Below, piece after piece: positions 17,156-26,046 of a stretch of DNA of 64,000 nucleotides. The position numbers and the translations under genes were made by a program. The stretch is from Laedolimicola sp934402125 (GTDB taxonomy: Bacteria > Bacillota > Clostridia > Lachnospirales > Lachnospiraceae). Every line of letters starts with the position of its first letter. The stretch's first letter is position 1. Under the pieces are notes generated by a model. That model worked only from the letters and a program-made list of their open reading frames with translations. It had not been told where the DNA came from and made no database searches. The stretch spans positions 62,001 through 126,000 of the forward strand of contig NZ_JBQHTG010000004.1 in the NCBI RefSeq assembly GCF_052065835.1. Direction: 5' to 3'.

Positions 17156-17999
17156 CGTCCGCACCTCCCAGATATGCTTCGATTACCTTCGGATTGTTCC
17201 GGATCTCCTCCGGCGTACCCTCCGCAATGGGCTTTCCGAAATCCAGCACATAGATACGGTCGGAAATCTCCATAACCAGATCCATATGATGCTCAATCAT
17301 AAAGACAGTCAGGTTGAATTTTTTGCGGATCTCATCAATAAACTCCGTCAGCTCCAGGGTTTCCTGGGGATTCATGCCTGCCGCCGGCTCATCCAGCAAA
17401 AGAAGCTCCGGTTTGGTAGCCAGGGCCCGGGCGATCTCCAGATGGCGCTGCTTGCCGTAGGGCAAAGAGGTTGCCAGCTCATCTCTTACGTCGGTCAGTC
17501 CCACGATTTCCAGAAGCCGCTCGGTCTCCTCCCGCATCCTGGCCTCTTCCTTTCCATTTAAATGGAAAGTAGCGGTAAAAATATTGCTGGTCCGCAGCAT
17601 ATGCTTGGCAATCAGAATATTATCAAATACGGTCTGGCTCTTAAACAGACGGATATTCTGGAAGGTTCTGGCAATTCCCAGACGGGTAATCTTATCCGGC
17701 GTGGGCGCCAGCACATGCTGTCCCTCATACATGACCGGATTTTCTCCCCGGTACAGCTTCTTCATTTTCCCCTGCGGGTGATTCTGTACGATTTTATTTC
17801 CTTTATAATAGATAGCGCCGTTGCTGGGGGCATACACGCCTGTGATCACGTTGAAGGCTGTAGTCTTACCGGCTCCGTTGGGGCCGATGAGGGATACAAT
17901 CTCTCCTCTGTTGACCTCCAGGTTCATATTGTCTACCGCAATGACGCCGCCAAACTGCATGGTGACATTTTCTACTTTCAGAACATTTTCTGTATTCAT
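17148..17999 (-). CDS. livG: Branched-chain amino acid ABC transporter ATPase LivG
   Basis: 283 residues. Walker A GPNGAGKTT, Walker B LLLLDEPAAGMNP and the family extension around residues 60-85 (a basic stretch before PDKITRLGIARTFQNIRL) identify LivG. It forms the second ATPase of the Liv importer. Overlaps livM by four bases upstream and livF by eight downstream. Confidence 0.95.
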
Positions 18000-19081
18000 C
18001 TGGAAGCGCCTCCTTCCGTACCTTTCTTTTTTCTGCCTAATCTGCGGAAGAAATTCGCGATTCCTTCAATCGAAAACTCCTTATCTCCCATAATACCCTT
18101 CCGGTAGAACAGCACTACGCACATAATAATGACCGCGAAAACAACCTTACGGAAACCGGCGCGTAAGAGAGGCACATGAAAGCTTCCGATATACAGATTG
18201 TCATTGTCCAGGAACCGCAGCCACCACTCGGAGCAGGCAATGAACAGGAAGGAGCTGATACAGCTTCCTGTCACGGATCCGATACCGCCGATTACCACAA
18301 TCAGCAGAATCTCATAGGTCATGGCTGACTTGAACATGGAAGCCTGAATGGTAGTCTGGTACATAGCCAGCAGTCCTCCGGAGATTCCGGCGAAAAAGGA
18401 GCTGATCACGAAGGCCAGCCGTTTGTGATGGGCCAGATTGATTCCCATGGCCTCCGCCGCGATCTCATCGTCACGAATAGCCTTGAAGGCCCGGCCATAG
18501 GTGGAATTGATCAGCAATACAATCAGCGCGATGCAGATGCCAGACACGATAAAGGGATACAGAACCGACTTGAAGGCCGGAAAATTACGAAGCAGGTTGG
18601 AGCCGTTGGTCAGCGGGCCAAGCTTATCCCACTGGAACACCGCACGGATAATCTCCGCGAAGCCCAGGGTCGCGATGGCCAGATAGTCGCTTTTCAGGCG
18701 AAGCACCGGAAGACCGATCAGGTACGCGAAAATGCCTGCCACGACGCCGCCCGCAATCAGAGCTAAGGGAACCGGAATCGCAAACTGCACAATGCCGCCG
18801 TCAAAATACTGATAGACGCTGGCTCTCATTTCTGTCGGAATGGTAAGAATGCCGTAGGTATAGGCTCCCAGCAGCATAAAGCCTGCCTGGCCTAAGGAAA
18901 ACAGGCCGGTAAAGCCGTTCAGCAGGTTCATGGACACTGCCACCAGCGCGTAAATCGCGCCCTTTTTCAATACGGTAAATAACATGGAACCGGACGGCAG
19001 AAGCTGCTCCAGCACAAAAAGCAGAAGGAGAAGTCCTCCAATCAGACCGACGTTCCACATGACCTTTGTCTGTTTTTTCAT
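17996..19081 (-). CDS. livM: Branched-chain amino acid ABC permease LivM
   Basis: 361 residues with about nine to ten hydrophobic helices. The stretch NGFTGLFSLGQAGFMLLGAY and the cytoplasmic EAM-loop segment RDDEIAAEAMGIN are typical of LivM. It forms the membrane channel with LivH. The C-terminus is basic (RRLGRKKKG). The start follows GGAGGCG; livH ends 14 bases upstream. Confidence 0.95.
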   Translation of the reverse strand: MKKQTKVMWNVGLIGGLLLLLFVLEQLLPSGSMLFTVLKKGAIYALVAVSMNLLNGFTGLFSLGQAGFMLLGAYTYGILTIPTEMRASVYQYFDGGIVQFAIPVPLALIAGGVVAGIFAYLIGLPVLRLKSDYLAIATLGFAEIIRAVFQWDKLGPLTNGSNLLRNFPAFKSVLYPFIVSGICIALIVLLINSTYGRAFKAIRDDEIAAEAMGINLAHHKRLAFVISSFFAGISGGLLAMYQTTIQASMFKSAMTYEILLIVVIGGIGSVTGSCISSFLFIACSEWWLRFLDNDNLYIGSFHVPLLRAGFRKVVFAVIIMCVVLFYRKGIMGDKEFSIEGIANFFRRLGRKKKGTEGGASR

Positions 19082-19095
19082 GATTGAACGCCTCC

Positions 19096-19980
19096 TTATA
19101 CCTTATCAATAACCTTCTCACCGAACAGGCCCGTGGGCTTGGCAATGAGAATGACAATCAAAAGGGCAAAGGTAAACGCGTCCGAGAAGGTGGTCCAGCC
19201 CAGACCCTTAATGATATTTTCACAGATACCGATGATAAACGCTCCGATCACCGCGCCGGGAATGGAACCGATACCGCCGAATACTGCCGCGACAAAGGCC
19301 TTCAGGCCCGGCATAGCGCCTGCCGTCGGGGTTACGCCTGTGTAATTGGTAAAGAACAGCATACTTCCGATGGCCGCCAGAAAGCTTCCGATGATAAAGG
19401 TCATGCTGATGACGGAATTGATCTTAATTCCCATAAGCTGGGAGATTTCAAAATCACGGGAGGCCGCGCGCATGGCCATACCGATCTTCGTATACTTAAT
19501 CAGCGCCACCAGCGCCAGAACCAGCACAATGGTCAGAACCGGAGTGATGACGGTAACACGCTTGGTGGTTGCTCCGAACACGGAGATGGTATCGCTGAGC
19601 CAGGGAATGGCCGGATACTGCTGGGACAGACCTCCGGTCACGTAAAGCGCCAGGTTCTGCAGCAGATAAGACACGCCGATGGCGGATATCATGATCGACA
19701 TACGGGGCGCGCTCCGAAGAGGCTTGTAAGCCACACGCTCCACCAGGAAGCCCAGAAGCACCGTCAAGACAATCATCAGCGGGATCGCCACGTAAATAGG
19801 TATCACCGTCATGGCGTATACCATGATCAGGCCCGCCACCATGAAAATATCGCCATGTGCAAAGTTAATCAGTCGTAAAATTCCGTAAACCATGGTATAG
19901 CCGATAGCAATCAGCGCATACTGTCCGCCTACGGAAATACCTGCCATCAGGTACGGCAGGTTCTGGTTGATCCATTCCAT
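19096..19980 (-). CDS. livH: Branched-chain amino acid ABC permease LivH
   Basis: 294 residues from the ATG at 19980 (MEWINQNLPY), behind GGAGG. A longer open frame adds 25 residues but ignores this site. About eight membrane helices, with NFAHGDIFMVAG and the EAM-type loop segment RAASRDFEISQLMGIK, identify LivH. It partners LivM in the channel. A strong hairpin (20019-20046) separates it from livK. Confidence 0.95.
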   Translation of the reverse strand: MEWINQNLPYLMAGISVGGQYALIAIGYTMVYGILRLINFAHGDIFMVAGLIMVYAMTVIPIYVAIPLMIVLTVLLGFLVERVAYKPLRSAPRMSIMISAIGVSYLLQNLALYVTGGLSQQYPAIPWLSDTISVFGATTKRVTVITPVLTIVLVLALVALIKYTKIGMAMRAASRDFEISQLMGIKINSVISMTFIIGSFLAAIGSMLFFTNYTGVTPTAGAMPGLKAFVAAVFGGIGSIPGAVIGAFIIGICENIIKGLGWTTFSDAFTFALLIVILIAKPTGLFGEKVIDKV

Positions 19981-20018
19981 ACATAACCTCCAAAAAATCA
20001 GGTTCAAAACACATGTAT

Positions 20019-20046
20019 GGCGGGAGCGAAGGAAAACGCTCCCGCC
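20019..20046 (-). promoter_or_regulatory. Intercistronic hairpin between livK and livH
   Basis: GGCGGGAGCG/CGCTCCCGCC, a perfect 10-base stem around an eight-base loop, with no T-run. It probably slows 3' decay of the livK message or lowers read-through, so more binding protein than permease is made. Confidence 0.6.
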
Positions 20047-20079
20047 ACCAGGCATTCTAAGCTTTTTTCTTTCTGTAAC

Positions 20080-21288
20080 TTATTTGCTTACGCTCTGCTC
20101 TGCCACGAACTCCCACGCGCCTGTCTCGGTGTTGGCCTGCTTGATGTAAGCGGTGTCACGGTTCGCGTCACCTGTCTCATTGAAGGTGATGTGTCCGGTT
20201 ACGCCGGTATAATCCACATTCCAAAGCGCCTCGTTTACAGCTGCCGGGTCTGTGCTTCCCGCTACCTTCAGAGCCTCCAGCGCGGTGTAGTATGCGTCAT
20301 AGCCCATAACAGTCAGACCGGATACGGTATCGTCGCCGCCATTATTTGCCTTCGCTGTGTTGTCGCTGTTGATCCACTCCTTGATGCCTGCATCGAACTC
20401 CGGATTTGCGCCCTCCTGATAGAAGGTGGTTACATAAATCTCCAGGTCCTTGCCCTTTGCGGCATTCAGGATCACGTTGGAATCCCAGGTATCTGTGGAA
20501 AGAATCGGCATTCCCAGTCCCTGTGCGGCTGCCTGCTCGATAATCAGGGCTGCTGCCTCGGTAGAGCTGGGAGCAAAGAATACGTCGGCTCCTGCCTTCT
20601 TTGCAGATGTAATGTAAGAGGTAAAGTCGCTGTTTCCTTCCTGGAAGGTCTCTGCCACAACTTCTCCGCCCAGCGCCTCAAAGGCCTGTGTGAAGTAGTA
20701 ACCAAGTCCTGTGGAATAGTCGTCGCCAAGCTTGGTCAGGACATACGCTTTCTTTGCGTTAAATTTGTCTTTGGCGAAGTTCGCGTGAACCGTTCCCTGG
20801 AAAGGATCCAGGAAGCAGATACGGAAGTAATGGGTGTTGCCCTCTGTAACCTGCGGGTTGGTACAGGTAACGCCGATGGCCGGGATTCCTGCCTCCTTGA
20901 ATACATCGGAAGCTGCGATGGAAACACCGGAGCCATAGGAACCAAGCACAACAGATACCTTATCGCTGACCAGGGTAGCTGCCGCGGAGGGTCCCTTGTC
21001 ATTGGAGGATTCGTTATCTACGATATCCAGCTGTACCGTATACTCTGTTCCCCCAATCTCTACCGTGGGAGTAACCTTGTTCGCATACTGGATACCCAGT
21101 GTCTCCTGCTTTCCGCCTGCTCCGTTGTCTCCGGACGCGGGCTCGTAGACACCAATCTTTACCACATTTCCACCAGTCGCGGACGCGTCTGCTCCTGCAG
21201 CGCTGTCGCTTCCTCCCTTGCCGCATCCTGCCAGCAGGGTGCTGACCATGGCTGCCGCAAGCAATACTGATAATGCACGCTTTTTCAT
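20080..21288 (-). CDS. livK: Branched-chain amino acid ABC substrate-binding lipoprotein
   Basis: 402 residues from the ATG at 21288, which has AGGAGG upstream; the upstream in-frame ATG at 21339 lacks one. A lipoprotein signal peptide ends at LLAGC with Cys22 as the lipid anchor. The mature part is a type I periplasmic-binding fold (VVKIGVYEPASGDNGAGGKQ, then DAYYTALEALK). It captures branched-chain amino acids at the cell surface for LivHMGF. It leads the operon, under the promoter at 21392-21420. Related proteins can bind other amino acids, so the ligand is inferred. Confidence 0.93.
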   Translation of the reverse strand: MKKRALSVLLAAAMVSTLLAGCGKGGSDSAAGADASATGGNVVKIGVYEPASGDNGAGGKQETLGIQYANKVTPTVEIGGTEYTVQLDIVDNESSNDKGPSAAATLVSDKVSVVLGSYGSGVSIAASDVFKEAGIPAIGVTCTNPQVTEGNTHYFRICFLDPFQGTVHANFAKDKFNAKKAYVLTKLGDDYSTGLGYYFTQAFEALGGEVVAETFQEGNSDFTSYITSAKKAGADVFFAPSSTEAAALIIEQAAAQGLGMPILSTDTWDSNVILNAAKGKDLEIYVTTFYQEGANPEFDAGIKEWINSDNTAKANNGGDDTVSGLTVMGYDAYYTALEALKVAGSTDPAAVNEALWNVDYTGVTGHITFNETGDANRDTAYIKQANTETGAWEFVAEQSVSK

Positions 21289-21391
21289 AACTTTCTTCCT
21301 CCTCTTTCCGCTCTTACAACTGTCATGGACATTTTCCATCTTTTTGTCCCTCTGTCAAAGACATTTGTTCGCGGTTTCTGATATGGGCCTT

Positions 21392-21420
21392 AGTATAGCA
21401 CGTTCAAACCGGAATTACAA
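21392..21420 (-). promoter_or_regulatory. livKHMGF promoter
   Basis: TTGTAA (21420-21415), 17-base spacer, TATACT (21397-21392) on the minus strand, about 100 bases before livK. Confidence 0.7.
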
Positions 21421-21490
21421 GCAGAAAATGTAAAAAAATTTATCTACAGCGGACATTTGGCTTTATAGCGCGTACATGAGGGTGAAAGAA

Positions 21491-21661
21491 AGAATCCTGC
21501 AAAGCAGGATTCTCCGCCTGCGGCGGGTCGCGTAAGCGACATACTACCTCGCCGCCGCAGTGCGATAATATTTTTTATGTAATAGGGGATTCCATAGGAA
21601 TTTCCTATTACATAAAAAACCTGTGACAGGGAGCTATCTAATCCGATCTCTGTCACAGGTT
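21491..21661 (+). repeat. Cluster of four adjacent inverted repeats, unknown role
   Basis: H1 at 21491-21513 (AGAATCCTGC, AAA loop); H2 with outer arms 21518-21526/21552-21560 (CTGCGGCGG) and an inner GTCGC/GCGAC stem; H3 at 21571-21619, a 23-base-pair palindrome with an ATA loop; H4 with arms 21620-21632/21647-21659 (CCTGTGACAG), followed by TTCTTTT. The three non-Watson-Crick positions in H3 and H4 are G-T on the plus strand, which become A-C on the minus strand. This favours plus-strand RNA. H4 looks like a terminator for that strand. No gene overlaps. Confidence 0.6.
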
Positions 21662-21666
21662 CTTTT
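21620..21666 (+). terminator. Terminator-like hairpin H4
   Basis: A 13- to 15-base-pair stem (CCTGTGACAG arm) ending in TTCTTTT on the plus strand. No plus-strand gene is known upstream, so it may end a non-coding transcript. It could also act on minus-strand read-through from the DUF6465 gene. Confidence 0.5.
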
Positions 21667-21679
21667 CAAATTCGTATGT

Positions 21680-21879
21680 TATGATGTCGGGGTCAAAAGC
21701 CCCCGACTTTGATGCCTACGGATTGCTCCGTGCTGCGCACTCCCACAATCCTACCCAACATTCGCATATCGTGGGATTATCATCCCACTTCTATGCTCAT
21801 ATCGGGTCGGGTCCTAAGGTCTTTCACCCATCTATGAGCAAGCTCATGTGGGCTTAGACCTTTTGACCCTGGCATCATG
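21680..21879 (+). ncRNA. Candidate structured non-coding RNA closed by a 19-20 bp long-range stem
   Basis: The arms at 21681-21699 and 21860-21878 pair over 19 bases (ATGATG end to CAAAAG end); the two non-canonical positions are T-G and G-T on the plus strand. Inside are a stem at 21720-21725/21746-21751 (GGATTG) with a nested GTGC/GCAC, a stem at 21771-21777/21782-21788 (GTGGGAT), and a long arm at 21816-21822/21856-21862 (AAGGTCT) with nested CCCA/TGGG and ATGAGC/GCTCAT. A short hairpin 21686-21692/21701-21707 (GTCGGGG) uses part of the closing stem, so two states are possible. No coding frame fits. I know no matching family; transcription is unproven. Confidence 0.45.
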
Positions 21880-21887
21880 TTATAAAA

Positions 21888-22340
21888 TTACAGCTCGATC
21901 TTGCCGCTTTCCTTACCGTTGATTACATAGTAAGCCGCGCTGTCTTCCGGCTTTACATACAGATCCAGGCTCTTGATAGAGGAAGCTCTGTGTCCCAGCG
22001 CTACCCACTTCTCGGTAACCAGCTCAGTCAGCGCTGTGGTGCTGATCTCTTTTCCTGCGAACTGAACGTATACGTTCTGTACCGCTTCCTTCTTCTCAGC
22101 CTTCTTAGCCTCTGTCTTCGGCTTCGGGCCGCGCTTTGCGGGAGCCTTCTTAGCCTCTGCCTTCGGTGCCTCAGCCTTTGCGGGCTCTGCTTTTACGGTC
22201 TCTGCCTTCGGTGCCTCTTTTACTTCTGTCTCGGCCTTCACTGCTGTCTCTGCTTTTGCTGTCTCTACTGTCTTAGCCGGAGCGTTTATCTTCACGTTTT
22301 CTGCCTTTTTAGTGGTCTGTGTTACTTTTTTAGCAGTCAT
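21888..22340 (-). CDS. DUF6465-type protein with Lys/Ala/Glu/Pro-rich N-terminus
   Basis: 150 residues from the ATG at 22340, after GGAGGA; the longer frame upstream is not supported. Residues 1-90 are low complexity, with repeated KAE, KAEA and KAPA units, and end in KRGPKPK, similar to an AT-hook or histone H1-like tail. Residues 95-150 form a compact beta-rich domain (VYVQFAGKEISTTALTELV, then YYVINGKESGKIEL) of the DUF6465 kind. DNA or cell-surface binding is possible but unproven. It has a strong promoter and stands alone. The structured non-coding block follows its stop. Confidence 0.7.
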   Translation of the reverse strand: MTAKKVTQTTKKAENVKINAPAKTVETAKAETAVKAETEVKEAPKAETVKAEPAKAEAPKAEAKKAPAKRGPKPKTEAKKAEKKEAVQNVYVQFAGKEISTTALTELVTEKWVALGHRASSIKSLDLYVKPEDSAAYYVINGKESGKIEL

Positions 22341-22387
22341 ACTAATCCTCCTCTGACTATTGCACTTCCAAATCATTAACAGCGCCT

Positions 22388-22416
22388 ATTATAGTGCATT
22401 TTACCAGATATTGCAA
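22388..22416 (-). promoter_or_regulatory. Promoter of the DUF6465 gene
   Basis: TTGCAA (22416-22411), 17-base spacer, TATAAT (22393-22388) on the minus strand, about 48 bases before the start codon. Confidence 0.8.
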
Positions 22417-22469
22417 GCGATTTTTGGGAATATTGCCCATTTCAGGCCAAATGACCAACATAAACAGGA

Positions 22470-23705
22470 TTAGCGCAGCGCATGAATAAACAGACCGCTC
22501 CGAAGCTTCGGCTCAAACCAGGTGGACTTGGGAGGCATCAGGCGTCCCGCGTCTGCCACGGCAAAAAGCTCCCCGATAGATGTAGGATACATGGCAAAAG
22601 CCACCTTCATATCCGTATGTACCCGTCTCTCCAGTTCAGATAAGCCCCGGATTCCGCCGACAAAATCTATCCGGCTGTCGGTCTTCGGATCCTGAATTCC
22701 CAGGACCGGTGCCAGAATCTCCTTCTGCAGGACAGACACGTCCAGCCCCTCTACCGGATCATCGTTTTCATACTCCGGCTTCAAAGTCAACAGATACCAT
22801 CGTTCTTCCAGGAACAGTGTCACCTGTCCCTTTTTCTTCGGATGCTCCGCACCTGTCAGCGCTTCCACCGTAAAGACCTTCTGAACCCGGTCTAAAAATT
22901 CTTCCGGTGTAAGCCCGTTCAAATCCCGGACCACGCGGTTGTAATCCATAATCATCAGTTCATCGTCCGGGAAAATCACAGATAAGAAGTAGTTAAACTC
23001 CTCCTCGCCGGTATAACCCGGATGCTCCTCCCGACGCTTCACACCTACGCGCACAGCCGATGCCGCCCGATGGTGTCCGTCCGCGATATACAGGGCGTCC
23101 ATCTGCGAAAAAGTCTCATAGACAGCGCTGATTTTTTCTGTGTCCGCAATCCTCCAGCCCCGATGACGGATACCGTCCTCCGAAACGAAATCAAACAGAG
23201 CCGGTTCCGCTTTCACCCCGGCCACCTGCTTCTTCAGATCCTCCCGGTTCCGGTACGCCAGGAAAATCGGTCCGGTCTGGGCGTCGCAGACGTCCACATG
23301 GCGCACCCGGTCCTCTTCCTTCTCCCGGCGGGTATTTTCATGCTTTTTGATCACGCCGTTCCGGTAATCGTCGATGGAAGCGCAGGCCACGATCCCTGTC
23401 TGGCTGCGGCCGTTCATGGTCAGCTCATAGAGATAATAGCAGGGCGTATCGTCCTGTATAAAATCTCCATCCCGTACCATTCCCCAGAGCAGCTCCTTTG
23501 CTTTCTGATAGACCTCCGGCGCATAGATGTCCGTATCCTCCGGAAGCTGGGTCTCCGCCCGGTCGATACGAAGAAAGGACAAGGGGTGACCCTGTACGGC
23601 CCTTCTGGCCTCCTCCCAGTTGTATACATCATAGGGCAGGGCCGCGATCTCCGCTTCCTTCCCGGCTGCGGGACGAATGCCCCGGAAAGCTCTGATCCTG
23701 GCCAT
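22470..23705 (-). CDS. DUF1015 family protein in the serine operon
   Basis: 411 residues, typical DUF1015 length. The conserved blocks AALPYDVYNWEEAR, HENTRREKEEDRV and ALYIADGHHRAASAV (a His-rich likely active site) are present. The start ATG overlaps the serA stop by one base, so the two are translationally coupled. The operon serC-serA-DUF1015 makes phosphoserine but shows no phosphoserine phosphatase gene (serB). A role in the last step of serine synthesis, or in serine or phosphoserine handling, is an inference from this context. Confidence 0.85.
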   Translation of the reverse strand: MARIRAFRGIRPAAGKEAEIAALPYDVYNWEEARRAVQGHPLSFLRIDRAETQLPEDTDIYAPEVYQKAKELLWGMVRDGDFIQDDTPCYYLYELTMNGRSQTGIVACASIDDYRNGVIKKHENTRREKEEDRVRHVDVCDAQTGPIFLAYRNREDLKKQVAGVKAEPALFDFVSEDGIRHRGWRIADTEKISAVYETFSQMDALYIADGHHRAASAVRVGVKRREEHPGYTGEEEFNYFLSVIFPDDELMIMDYNRVVRDLNGLTPEEFLDRVQKVFTVEALTGAEHPKKKGQVTLFLEERWYLLTLKPEYENDDPVEGLDVSVLQKEILAPVLGIQDPKTDSRIDFVGGIRGLSELERRVHTDMKVAFAMYPTSIGELFAVADAGRLMPPKSTWFEPKLRSGLFIHALR

Positions 23706-24868
23706 CAGCAGATCACCCGCACTTTCAGTACGCCATCTACCGCCTCCAGCTTCTCGATCAGTTCCGGACTTGCGGCGCTCTCCAGATCGAACATGGAATA
23801 CGCATAGTCTCCGCGGCTCTTGTTGGTCATGTTGCCAATGTTATAGTTGGCCTCACCGAGAATGGTTGTAAACTGGCTCAACATATTTTTTACATTTCGA
23901 TGGCAGATTGCCACACGGGCCGGATAGCTGGGAATACCCATATCGCAGTCCGGATAGTTGACGGAATGCTGGATATTGCCATACTCCAGATAGCCACGAA
24001 GCTCCTTTACCGCCATCCGCGCACAGTTTTCCTCTGCCTCCTCTGTGGACGCTCCCAGATGGGGCGTCACGATGACTCCCTTTGCGCCTGCGGTAACAGG
24101 ATTCGGAAAGTCTGTCATGTAACGGGCTACCTTGCCCTTCTTCAGTGCGTCTACCATCGCCTTCTCGTCTACCAGAAGGTCACGGGCATAGTTCAGGACA
24201 ACCACGCCGTCCTTCATCTTCTCGATGGCTTCTGCGTTGATCATACCCTTTGTATTGTCCATCAAGGGCACATGAATGGTGATATAATCGCACTCCTTGT
24301 AAATATCGTCCACATTGGTAATATGGCGGATATTGCGGGACAAATTCCAGGCTGCGTCCACGGAGATATAGGGATCATAACCCAGCACTTCCATGCCAAG
24401 ATGAGTCGCTGCGTTCGCCACCTGGACGCCGATGGCTCCCAGACCGATGATACCCAGCTTCTTTCCCTGGATCTCGTGACCGGCAAACTGCTTTTTCTGC
24501 TTTTCCGCAAGCTTGCTGATCTCCTCATTCATACGCTCCGACTGTACCCAGTTTACGCCGCCGATGATATCTCTGGCCGCCAGCAGCATACCTGCCAGTA
24601 CCAGTTCTTTAACGCCATTGGCATTGGCACCCGGCGTATTGAATACCACGATTCCCTGCTCCGCGCATTTGGCCAGGGGAATGTTGTTGACTCCGGCCCC
24701 GGCGCGGGCAATGGCCTTCAGATTCTCCGGAAATTCTGTATCATGAAGGGCTGCGCTCCGCACCAGCAGCGCGTCTGCCTCATTCATATCCTCTACCTGC
24801 TGATAATCCTTTGTGAAATGATCCAGACCCACCTGAGCGATCTGATTCATGCATTTGTACTGATACAT
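23705..24868 (-). CDS. serA: D-3-phosphoglycerate dehydrogenase with ACT domain
   Basis: 387 residues, the short SerA form. The NAD site GLGAIG lies at 142-147. The catalytic segment NYARD-LLVDE (usually NxARG) and the His in PHLGASTEEAEE complete the active site. A C-terminal ACT domain (about 315-387) probably senses serine. It oxidises 3-phosphoglycerate to 3-phosphohydroxypyruvate. It follows serC by three bases. The ARD for ARG change is a minor oddity next to the catalytic Arg. Confidence 0.95.
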   Translation of the reverse strand: MYQYKCMNQIAQVGLDHFTKDYQQVEDMNEADALLVRSAALHDTEFPENLKAIARAGAGVNNIPLAKCAEQGIVVFNTPGANANGVKELVLAGMLLAARDIIGGVNWVQSERMNEEISKLAEKQKKQFAGHEIQGKKLGIIGLGAIGVQVANAATHLGMEVLGYDPYISVDAAWNLSRNIRHITNVDDIYKECDYITIHVPLMDNTKGMINAEAIEKMKDGVVVLNYARDLLVDEKAMVDALKKGKVARYMTDFPNPVTAGAKGVIVTPHLGASTEEAEENCARMAVKELRGYLEYGNIQHSVNYPDCDMGIPSYPARVAICHRNVKNMLSQFTTILGEANYNIGNMTNKSRGDYAYSMFDLESAASPELIEKLEAVDGVLKVRVIC

Positions 24869-24871
24869 GGC

Positions 24872-25951
24872 TTAATTATCCTCCTCAAATTTCTTCATGA
24901 ACGCTACCAGGGCCTTTACGCCCTCCAGGGGCATGGCGTTGTAAATGCTTGCCCGCATTCCGCCTACGCTTCTGTGTCCCTTCAGGTTCACAAAGCCTGC
25001 CTCCGTAGCCTCTTTGATGAATTTTGCGTCCAGCTCCTTGTCTCCGGTCACAAAAGGTACGTTCATGATGGAACGGTCCTCCTTGCGTACGGTACCCTTG
25101 AAGAGCTTGCTGGAATCCAGGAAATCATAGAGAACCTTTGCCTTCTCCTCATTGCGGGCCTTCATCGCTTCCAGACCACCCTGCTTCTTCAGCCATTTGA
25201 AGACCTTACCGCACATATAGATGCAGTAGCAGTTAGGCGTATTGTAAAGAGAATCCGCGTCCGCGTGAATCTTGTATTTCATATAAGTCGGTGTATAGGG
25301 AAGCACGTCCTCGGTGATCAGGTCCTCCCGGATAATCACGATAGCCATTCCCGCGGGGCCCACGTTTTTCTGTACGCCGCCGTAGAGCAGGCCGTATTTG
25401 CTTACGTCCACCGGCTCTGACAAGAAGCAGGAGGAGATATCCGATACCAGTGTCTTCCCCTTGGTATCCGGCAGTGTATGGAACTTGGTTCCGTAGATGG
25501 TGTTATTTTCACAGATGTATACATAATCCGCGTCCGGGCTGACAGGCAGATCGGAGCAATCCGGAATATAGGAGAAGGTTTCGTCCTCCGAAGAAGCGAT
25601 GGCATTGGCCTTTCCGTAAATCTGCGCCTCCTTGAACGCCTTCTTCGCCCACTGTCCGGTGATGATATAATCAGCCACCTTGTTTTTCATCAGGTTCATG
25701 GGAATTGCCGCAAACTGGAGATGGGCTCCGCCCTGCATGAACAGCACCTTATAATTGTCCGGAATCTGCATCAGATCGCGCAGGTCCTGCTCCGCCTCCT
25801 GAATGATGGTCTCAAAGGCCTTGGAGCGGTGTGACATTTCCATCACGGACATTCCTGTTCCCCGGTAGTCCAGCATCTCATCTGCTGCCTCGCGCAAAAC
25901 CTCCTCCGGCATAACAGCCGGTCCTGCTGAAAAATTATACACACGACTCAT
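24872..25951 (-). CDS. serC: Phosphoserine aminotransferase
   Basis: 359 residues, normal length. The PLP-binding region contains GGVQKNVGPAG, with Lys as the Schiff-base residue near 195-200. It turns 3-phosphohydroxypyruvate to phosphoserine with glutamate. It is the first gene of serC-serA-DUF1015, behind GGGAGG and a strong promoter. Serine made here feeds cysE and also the dehydratase SdaAB elsewhere in the window. Confidence 0.96.
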   Translation of the reverse strand: MSRVYNFSAGPAVMPEEVLREAADEMLDYRGTGMSVMEMSHRSKAFETIIQEAEQDLRDLMQIPDNYKVLFMQGGAHLQFAAIPMNLMKNKVADYIITGQWAKKAFKEAQIYGKANAIASSEDETFSYIPDCSDLPVSPDADYVYICENNTIYGTKFHTLPDTKGKTLVSDISSCFLSEPVDVSKYGLLYGGVQKNVGPAGMAIVIIREDLITEDVLPYTPTYMKYKIHADADSLYNTPNCYCIYMCGKVFKWLKKQGGLEAMKARNEEKAKVLYDFLDSSKLFKGTVRKEDRSIMNVPFVTGDKELDAKFIKEATEAGFVNLKGHRSVGGMRASIYNAMPLEGVKALVAFMKKFEEDN

Positions 25952-26046
25952 TTTTTCATTCCTCCCACTTTTTACTTACGTTCCTGCAGCCTTTCCCGAT
26001 TTGTCTGAATATTTGCAGGTTTTATGTATATTATGTAATTTTCTTT

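Noticed and set aside
22070..22340. Repeat array in the DUF6465 gene
   Set aside because: The repetitive bases encode a low-complexity Lys/Ala/Glu segment in frame, so this is coding, not a CRISPR or satellite.
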